This document shows positions 43,601-47,876 of a DNA stretch of 47,876 nt, piece by piece (the first letter of the stretch is position 1; each line of letters begins with the position of its first letter). The stretch comes from Chromatiaceae bacterium (GTDB lineage Bacteria; Pseudomonadota; Gammaproteobacteria; Chromatiales; Chromatiaceae), in NCBI GenBank assembly GCA_028277905.1, contig JANQFI010000143.1, forward strand, positions 1 through 47,876. The letters are read 5' to 3'. The notes beneath the pieces are model-generated. The model made no database searches and was not told the origin of the DNA. It saw only the letters and a list, made by a program, of their open reading frames with translations. The translations under genes were made by a program, and so were the position numbers.

Positions 43601-44631
43601 TCGATGCGCAGGCTATGCAGCCTGAGACGAGCTCCCGCCCAGCTGAGGTCCAGCGCGGCGGAGAGCTGACCCAAGTCGGCGCGATTCGATGCAGCCCCGG
43701 ACAAGGTGCCGGTGACGCTCGCCCCATCCAGGTTACCACTGGTCTCGAGCCGAGCGATCAGGTCCACGGGCGGGGCATCCGGCACCAAGGCCTGGAGGTC
43801 CAGGCGCTCCAGGTGCAGCTCGCCCTGCCAGGACGGCCCCGACAGCAGGTCATGGACGCTCGCATCCAGTGTCAGGGCGACCGCGCCGTCCACACGATGG
43901 TGGACTTGCAACGCCGCCAGGGTCCCGCCGACACTACCGGTGCCCGTGAGTGCAAGCCCCGGCGGCTGCTGGAAGCGCCAGTCGAGCGCGAGGTCCAGGG
44001 GGTAGTCGCCGGTGAGCCGGACACCACCGGTGACTGTAGCGGTCGCCTCGGGCTGGGCCAGCTCGGCGGCGAGGCGGCGGAGCTCGACCCGATCCGACAC
44101 TGCGGTGGCAGAGAGCTCCGCCCGGGTGAGCCGGACCGCGGACGCCTCCGGCGCGCCGGCTTGGCGGAAGCTGAGGCGCTCCACCAGCACGCGGTCGATG
44201 TCCAGCGCGATGGGCAGGCGGATCTCCGGCAGCGCGAAGGGCTCGGGCGGCGGCTTGTCTGGCTCGGCGGGCACGGCGACGATGTCGATGTCCGCGGCGC
44301 TGAGATCGGCGATGCGAAGCCGTCCGGTGAGCAGCGCGCCTGGCTGCCAGTCGAGGTGCAGGCGGCCCAGCGCCAATGAGAGGGACGGCAGCTCGAGCCT
44401 CAGGTCGCCCAGGGTGAGCTCGCCGAGCACGCGGCCCTCCACGCGGCCAACGCGGATCCTTTCCGGCGCAAGCTCCTCGGCCACCGCCACCGCCATGCGC
44501 AGACCGGTCTGGGTGCCCAGCACGAAGCCCAGCAGCAGCACGGCCACCAGCAAGACCACGCCCACCAGCCGCAGCAGCAGCCCAAGCAGAGGGAAGCCGA
44601 CGAGAGATCTTCCTAGGCCGAGTCCGGGCAT
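40615..44631 (-). CDS. tamB: Translocation and assembly module protein TamB
   Basis: 1338-aa inner-membrane-anchored periplasmic protein that works with TamA in outer-membrane protein insertion and phospholipid transport. One N-terminal helix (LLLRLVGVVLLVAVLLLGFVLG) precedes a very long beta-helical body of repeated short strands (LDLEGHADLSGATPSFDIRG and similar), then the C-terminal DUF490/TamB domain (GNGQLKIVDGTYRV, IGKPLTIEQGILSFANTPVTNPGLILNAKREG, TKYLVTGIPPT, KIYMEYESA, LSNRIELQAETGDTQGADIFFTFEN). Length is within the TamB range (E. coli 1259 aa). It follows tamA by 79 bp. Confidence 0.96.
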   Translation of the reverse strand: MPGLGLGRSLVGFPLLGLLLRLVGVVLLVAVLLLGFVLGTQTGLRMAVAVAEELAPERIRVGRVEGRVLGELTLGDLRLELPSLSLALGRLHLDWQPGALLTGRLRIADLSAADIDIVAVPAEPDKPPPEPFALPEIRLPIALDIDRVLVERLSFRQAGAPEASAVRLTRAELSATAVSDRVELRRLAAELAQPEATATVTGGVRLTGDYPLDLALDWRFQQPPGLALTGTGSVGGTLAALQVHHRVDGAVALTLDASVHDLLSGPSWQGELHLERLDLQALVPDAPPVDLIARLETSGNLDGASVTGTLSGAASNRADLGQLSAALDLSWAGARLRLHSLRIDEALSGATLDLEGHADLSGATPSFDIRGAWERLRWPLAGEAMVEAPQGKLEATGDPGAFDYGLSADLFGAEIPELRLTLAGTGNSAATRIDQLLAETLGGRIEAKGTAAWAPAVTWDLAVTAADLDPGRRYAGLDGRIGFQLGSAGGLEDGFDFQLRGSAAVAGYPPAVVAIGGKGTGEAAVLETLQINLLDGRIDGTGRVAWAPELSWSAALRLAGLNPGSLLADWPGRLGGQVQSQGRMTEQGPDLSARIGELSGELRGYQVRLTAALGMQGQAIRLDDLTAGSGATRLTAGGVLAGEQLDFRFGLDSPDLAELIPGGAGSLGASGSLGGTLAAPRLRLRFKGRDAEVSGQGVAAIDGSLDLGLGEGSDVAIDITGRGLVAGGQRFEALSVKASGRMDRHSLRASLDGDVLGLALALDGGLSRSFGGPSFDYLGSLGELAIATEELGTWRLQRPATLAFAAGTARVGPVCLGNGAESGGCARFEQPEPGRFEASLDIPRIGFDILDPLLPQLLVMEGYLQAQGRFRGEGNRLAGSARLAVPRGAIQLALDDESKDRLVFSGTGLDLRAGRDSLDARFDLPLAGLGGVRAALTLPAFRLDAGASQQLRGDLGLELTGLSRISNLFPDIDEVTGSIDGDLRLAGTLGAPDLRGELRVQELGLRVPLYGTQVSAANLTIASRGRSDFDITGRARVGGGGLELSGSLDLAGAAPVVQIDMQGKDLRVADSSEYFALLSLDMDIGAGAGGTAVRGEIALPEARIKPRSVPVGAVQPSPDVVLEEPGEDMQPLPLSIDVLVRLGTEVSIDAFGLRGLMRGRLRVTKAPRSDQILGNGQLKIVDGTYRVTLPTLGVLTAIGKPLTIEQGILSFANTPVTNPGLILNAKREGGDITAGVRVLGSLRDPKLAFFSDSDPNLTQSEITKYLVTGIPPTRDAEADSRALAVGTYVAPKIYMEYESATSDTAQTVKMRYDLSNRIELQAETGDTQGADIFFTFEN

Positions 44632-44710
44632 GGCGTATCCGTCGATAGGGGTCGGTAGCGCCCAAGGTTACCCGGGGGCCAGCAACGCCGCCACAGGCTT
44701 CGCGAGACGA

Positions 44711-46537
44711 TCACAGGTCGGGCCCGAGCCCCAGGTGCAGCCGGAAGCCCGCCGGTTCTTTGGTCAGGGCATAGGCCAGATCCAGACGGATCGGACCAAT
44801 GGGCGTCGCGAAGCGCAGCCCGGCGCCCAGGCTCTGCTCCCAGTCAGACTCGTAGGTGGGATCGAAGGCGTTGCCGAAGTCGGTGAACACCGCCGCGCCC
44901 CAGGGTCCTCGGATCTGGCGGTTGTACTCGAGGCTGCCGACGGCCAGGTAGCGCCCGCCGACAAGCTTGCCGGTGTCCGGATTGCGCGGCCCCAGGGCAT
45001 CGAGCCCGAAGCCGCGAATGCTCGTGTCGCCGCCAGCGAAGAAGCGCTGGCTCGCCGGAATGTCCTCCACGCGGGCGGCCCAGGTGACCCCCAGCTCGGT
45101 GCGGGTGATGAAGCGGTTTCCAGACCCCAAGCTCCTGATCCACTTGATGCCGGCGATGCCGGACAGGTAACTGGTCTCGGACAGGATATTGCGCGCCGTA
45201 CCCTGCACCAGGAACCTGAGCCGGTAGCCGTTCTTGGTGTTGATGGGATCATCGGCAACGACCTTCGACCAGGAGGCATGGGGCACCACGCCGGTGAAGC
45301 TGTTGGCCTCGTCATCCGAGACCTCGTAATCCTCGTAGCGGAAGTCAACGCCGAGATTGCGCCGCCAACCGCCGCGCATGAGGATTGACTGCGCCGCAGC
45401 GAGCTTGAGCAGGGTGCCCTGGCGGCTCGCGGTGTCGTAGGCATAGACCTCCGGGCGGATCAGCACATAGTCCGCCACCGGGTTGCGGAATGGGATGCGA
45501 TACTCGGCGAGCAGCGACTGGGTCACGGGCGCCACCTCGATCTCGGCCTTCAACCTGTGTCCGCGGCGCCCGATGTAGCGGCGCCGATAGTCGAGACTGA
45601 AGCGCGGGCCGATGTCCGTCGCGAAGCCGACGCCGACCCGGTACTTGTTCGCCTTGTTGCGCTCCGCCACGACATGGATGGGCACCTGGCGATCCGGCCC
45701 CGCTCGGTCCTTGAGCGGCCGGATCTCGACGTTCTTGAAGTACTCCATGCCGATCAGCTTCCCTTGCAGTGCCAGCAGCACGTCCGGGTCATAGACGTCG
45801 CCCGGCTCGAAGCTCACGAATTTGCGCAAGTAGTCGTCGGACAACAGGTCTTGCCGGAAGCTCACCGGCCCCAGGTACCAGCGCGGTCCGGTTTCCAGGT
45901 GAAACTCGATCTGCGCATCATAGGCCACTGGGTCGACCAGCACGATGTGTCGGACGAGCTCGGCGTCCAGGTAGCCCTGCTCGGAGGCGATGGCCGTGAT
46001 CTCGCCCTTGGCATGCTCATAGTCCACGTGCAGCAGGACGTCGCCAGGCTGCATCGGGAACTGCTTCGGAAATGCCGGGTTGTCCGCGCCAGGCCCGGTG
46101 ATTCGGTAGTCGACCCTGGCGACCTTGACGGGTGGTCCCGGGTCGATGCGATAGGTGGCGACCCAGCGCTCGCGGCCCCCCTGCGGCTGCTCCAGGCTGT
46201 CCTGCACGCGTACACGATAGAGTCCGAAGGGTGCCAGCGCGTTGCGGATCTGCTCGGGCGCCCGGCGGTGCAGCGCCAACAGCCGCGGCACCGTCAGGGC
46301 CTTGTCCTTCTGCTCCTGGTAGATGCCGAGCAGCGCCAGGACGTTCTTGTGCTCTTGGCCCTCGACGCCCTCCACGGTCACCGTCAGCGACAACGCCACC
46401 GCCGGCAACGGTAGCCAGAGCAGACTGCATAGGACGACGCGCCGGGCGATGTGCTGGCCGACGTATTGGCCTTGGACCCTCCCCCGGGCGAGCCGGCTGC
46501 AAGACGGAAACCGGCGCATGGGACGGGGCGGAGGCAT
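44711..46537 (-). CDS. tamA: Translocation and assembly module protein TamA
   Basis: 608-aa Omp85-family outer-membrane protein. Signal peptide around residues 30-48 (VVLCSLLWLPLPAVALS), three POTRA domains to about residue 290 (e.g. PPVKVARVDYRITGPG, YLDAELVRHIVLVDP), then a 16-strand BamA-like barrel with RFFAGGDTSIRGFGLDALGP (the VRGF/Y-type lid-loop motif, here IRGF) and the final strands GPIRLDLAYALTKEPAGFRLHLGLGPDL. E. coli TamA is 577 aa. The start may be the second ATG at 46519. Upstream of tamB on the same strand, the conserved pair. Confidence 0.95.
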   Translation of the reverse strand: MPPPRPMRRFPSCSRLARGRVQGQYVGQHIARRVVLCSLLWLPLPAVALSLTVTVEGVEGQEHKNVLALLGIYQEQKDKALTVPRLLALHRRAPEQIRNALAPFGLYRVRVQDSLEQPQGGRERWVATYRIDPGPPVKVARVDYRITGPGADNPAFPKQFPMQPGDVLLHVDYEHAKGEITAIASEQGYLDAELVRHIVLVDPVAYDAQIEFHLETGPRWYLGPVSFRQDLLSDDYLRKFVSFEPGDVYDPDVLLALQGKLIGMEYFKNVEIRPLKDRAGPDRQVPIHVVAERNKANKYRVGVGFATDIGPRFSLDYRRRYIGRRGHRLKAEIEVAPVTQSLLAEYRIPFRNPVADYVLIRPEVYAYDTASRQGTLLKLAAAQSILMRGGWRRNLGVDFRYEDYEVSDDEANSFTGVVPHASWSKVVADDPINTKNGYRLRFLVQGTARNILSETSYLSGIAGIKWIRSLGSGNRFITRTELGVTWAARVEDIPASQRFFAGGDTSIRGFGLDALGPRNPDTGKLVGGRYLAVGSLEYNRQIRGPWGAAVFTDFGNAFDPTYESDWEQSLGAGLRFATPIGPIRLDLAYALTKEPAGFRLHLGLGPDL

Positions 46538-46577
46538 AGCCGAAGAACCGTGAATTCAGGTCAATATCCCAGTCTGT

Positions 46578-47477
46578 TCAACGCGTCTTCGGTGTTCCCG
46601 ACCCGGCGCCGCGGGCATCGTCCGAGCTCGGCTGCGCCCCTTGCTCGGCCGCAGCCCCGGGTCCCGCGGCGCCCCGCAGCTCGGCGCGCAACGCGGCGAT
46701 GTCCGCCTGCAGCCGGCGCACCTGCGCCAGCACCCGGTCCCTATCGTCATGCATGACGCCCTCCATCTCGCGGCGCTCCGCCGCGTGCTCGGACTCGTGC
46801 ATGGTCTGCATGGTGTCCACGATGATGCCAATGAAGAGGTTGAGCATCGTGAAGGTAGCAATGAGGATGAAGGGCACGAAGAAGGCCCAGGCCGCCGGGA
46901 ACTCCACCATCACCGGGCGTACGATGCCCATGGACCAGCTCTCCAGCGTCATGATCTGGAACAGCGTGTACATGGACGCACCGACACTGCCGAACCACTC
47001 GGGGAAGTCCTGGCCGAACAGGCTCGTCGCCATCACCGCGAACACATAGAAGATCAGCAGCATCAGCCCGGCGATCGCGGTAATGCCCGGAATCGCCGCC
47101 AGCAGCGCCTCCACCACGAAGCGCAAGCGCGGCACCGTGGATACCAGCCGCAGCACCCGCAGCACCCGCAGGGTCCGCAGCACCGCCAGCGGCCCGCTCG
47201 CCGGCACCAGCGCGATGCCCACGACCATGAAGTCGAAGACATTCCAAGAGCCGAGGAAGAAGCGGAGGCGAAAGGCATAGAGCTTGAGGCCGATCTCGAC
47301 GACGTATATGGCCAGGGCCACGCGGTCCAGCAGGTGCAGAAGCCCGCCCCAGCGCGCCATCGCGTAGGCCCAGGTCTCCAGGCCCAGGGTGACGGCGTTG
47401 AGGATGATGACGGCGATGATGAAGCGCTGCACCGGGGCGGATTCGATCCAGGTGCCGATACGCTCGCGGGACAACAT
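46578..47477 (-). CDS. Bacterial voltage-gated sodium channel (NaChBac/NavAb type)
   Basis: 299-aa six-helix subunit that should form a homotetrameric Na+ channel. S4 carries gating arginines R101, R104, R107 and R110 (LRTLRVLRVLRLV). The S4-S5 linker and S5 include STVPRLRFVVEALLAAIPGI and LLIFYVFAVMATSLFG. The selectivity filter is TLESWSM (177-183), identical to that described for NavAb. S6 is FILIATFTMLNLFIGIIVDTMQ, followed by a C-terminal coiled coil (DDRDRVLAQVRRLQADIAALRAEL). In other bacteria such channels serve pH homeostasis, motility or chemotaxis. Downstream of it lies tamA on the same strand with 40 bp between. Confidence 0.95.
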   Translation of the reverse strand: MLSRERIGTWIESAPVQRFIIAVIILNAVTLGLETWAYAMARWGGLLHLLDRVALAIYVVEIGLKLYAFRLRFFLGSWNVFDFMVVGIALVPASGPLAVLRTLRVLRVLRLVSTVPRLRFVVEALLAAIPGITAIAGLMLLIFYVFAVMATSLFGQDFPEWFGSVGASMYTLFQIMTLESWSMGIVRPVMVEFPAAWAFFVPFILIATFTMLNLFIGIIVDTMQTMHESEHAAERREMEGVMHDDRDRVLAQVRRLQADIAALRAELRGAAGPGAAAEQGAQPSSDDARGAGSGTPKTR

Positions 47478-47582
47478 CTTTCGAGGGCTCCGTCTGGGGT
47501 CAGGATAGCCTGATCGGACACAGGCCCGCGCAGAAGTGCAGAATTGCCTGGCCTAGGGTGCTCGATCCAATTACAACATCGA

Positions 47583-47614
47583 AATCGGGATCGGGATCGA
47601 TTGCGATCCCGATT
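47583..47614. repeat. Hairpin with 11-bp arms
   Basis: AATCGGGATCG (47583-47593) and CGATCCCGATT (47604-47614) form a perfect stem around a 10-nt loop, in the non-coding stretch 47478-47876. Confidence 0.75.
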
Positions 47615-47656
47615 CTCGTCCCGGACAGGGGCGTTTGTCGCAATCCGCCGCAGGTT

Positions 47657-47713
47657 TGGGCGATTGCCGGAGAAAAACACACCGAATGGCGTAGGATCTT
47701 GGCTCGCCTTCTT
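47657..47713 (+). repeat. Dispersed repeat with core GGCGATTGCCGGA, copy 2
   Basis: GGCGATTGCCGGAGA, CACACCGAATGGCG, AGGAT and CGCCTT match copies at 24927 and 47755. It runs into a 10-bp tandem repeat TCGCCTTCTN, three times at 47704-47733. Confidence 0.8.
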
Positions 47714-47754
47714 TCGCCTTCTGTCGCCTTCTCTAAGGAGCGGGAGCGGGCACT

Positions 47755-47810
47755 TAGGCGATTGCCGGAAACAAACGTACCGAATGGCGCAGGATTCTCG
47801 TCCGCCTTCG
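47755..47810 (+). repeat. Dispersed repeat with core GGCGATTGCCGGA, copy 3
   Basis: TTAGGCGATTGCCGGAAAC, ACCGAATGGCGCAGGATT and CCGCCTTCG match copy 2 closely. No gene is seen between copy 2 and the window end. Confidence 0.8.
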
Positions 47811-47876
47811 CGAAGCGGCAGCGCGTGCATAATCGTTCTATGTGCGCGTTGCCGCGACAAAGAAGGCGGGCGAGAA

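Noticed and set aside
47657-47810. CRISPR-like pair of repeats
   Set aside because: Two diverged copies ~98 bp apart with the third copy 22 kb away; no array structure.

Overview
The window is GC-rich gammaproteobacterial chromosome. The 6S RNA/zapA/fau block beside ygfB-pepP-ubiH-ubiI, the mltB-rlpA-dacA-ybeD-lipB cluster, tamA-tamB and gatC-gatA are all typical of Gammaproteobacteria. GC content, a PEP-CTERM/PrsT pair, an RDD-SpoIIM-MoxR-DUF58 cluster, an Rpn nuclease relic and a bacterial voltage-gated sodium channel suggest a Chromatiales-like (purple sulfur bacterium) host. That placement is inference, since no phylogenetic marker was compared. Nearly all of it is ordinary housekeeping DNA with short mobile or repetitive insertions between blocks. 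I saw no rRNA, tRNA or CRISPR array.

Layout. 1-268: two tandem copies of a palindromic, CTAG-bounded repeat; the second supplies the stop codon of fau. 265-1762: fau, 6S RNA, zapA and a ZapB-like gene, all leftward from one strong promoter. 2009-7151: ygfB, pepP, ubiH, ubiI and a shortened DUF3299 lipoprotein, rightward. 7259-10429: a sufE-like gene, a hemerythrin-like gene missing one iron-ligand histidine, a GT4 glycosyltransferase and a small secreted protein. 10550-14228: a large TPR protein of PrsT type and a PEP-CTERM protein. 14886-18492: an EF-G paralog, divergent from an L,D-transpeptidase, which converges on an Lpp/OprI-like lipoprotein. 19001-27451: a rightward run of tail-collar-domain protein, DUF98 (chorismate-lyase-like), RDD, SpoIIM-like, DUF4129, DUF4350, MoxR ATPase and DUF58. 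27523-32244: lipB, ybeD, dacA, rlpA, mltB (leftward), the lipoylation and cell-wall cluster. 32508-34898: gatC and gatA, then, where gatB is often found, a frameshifted and truncated Rpn-family relic. 34911-36734: typA (bipA), with a third copy of the palindromic repeat upstream. 37189-37875: a doubtful small ORF and non-coding DNA with two DnaA-box-like sites. 37876-40326: an LPG-synthase-like membrane protein, an LpxL-type acyltransferase and a small exported protein. 40615-46537: tamB and tamA. 46578-47477: a NaChBac/NavAb-type sodium channel. 47478-47876: non-coding hairpin and repeat DNA.

Functional links. Several blocks act on the envelope: PBP5, RlpA and MltB remodel peptidoglycan; the L,D-transpeptidase and the small lipoprotein form a plausible enzyme-substrate pair for tethering the outer membrane; TamAB inserts outer-membrane proteins; and the PEP-CTERM protein and PrsT belong to exopolysaccharide-linked surface sorting. 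UbiH and UbiI act in ubiquinone synthesis, and the DUF98 protein might supply its 4-hydroxybenzoate precursor. The best leads are the palindromic MITE-like repeat, the repeat with core GGCGATTGCCGGA (three copies plus a partial match at the Rpn relic), the gatB gap, the hemerythrin ligand substitution and the collar/DUF98 genes leading into the MoxR cluster. I do not see a clear-cut new defence or biosynthetic system.
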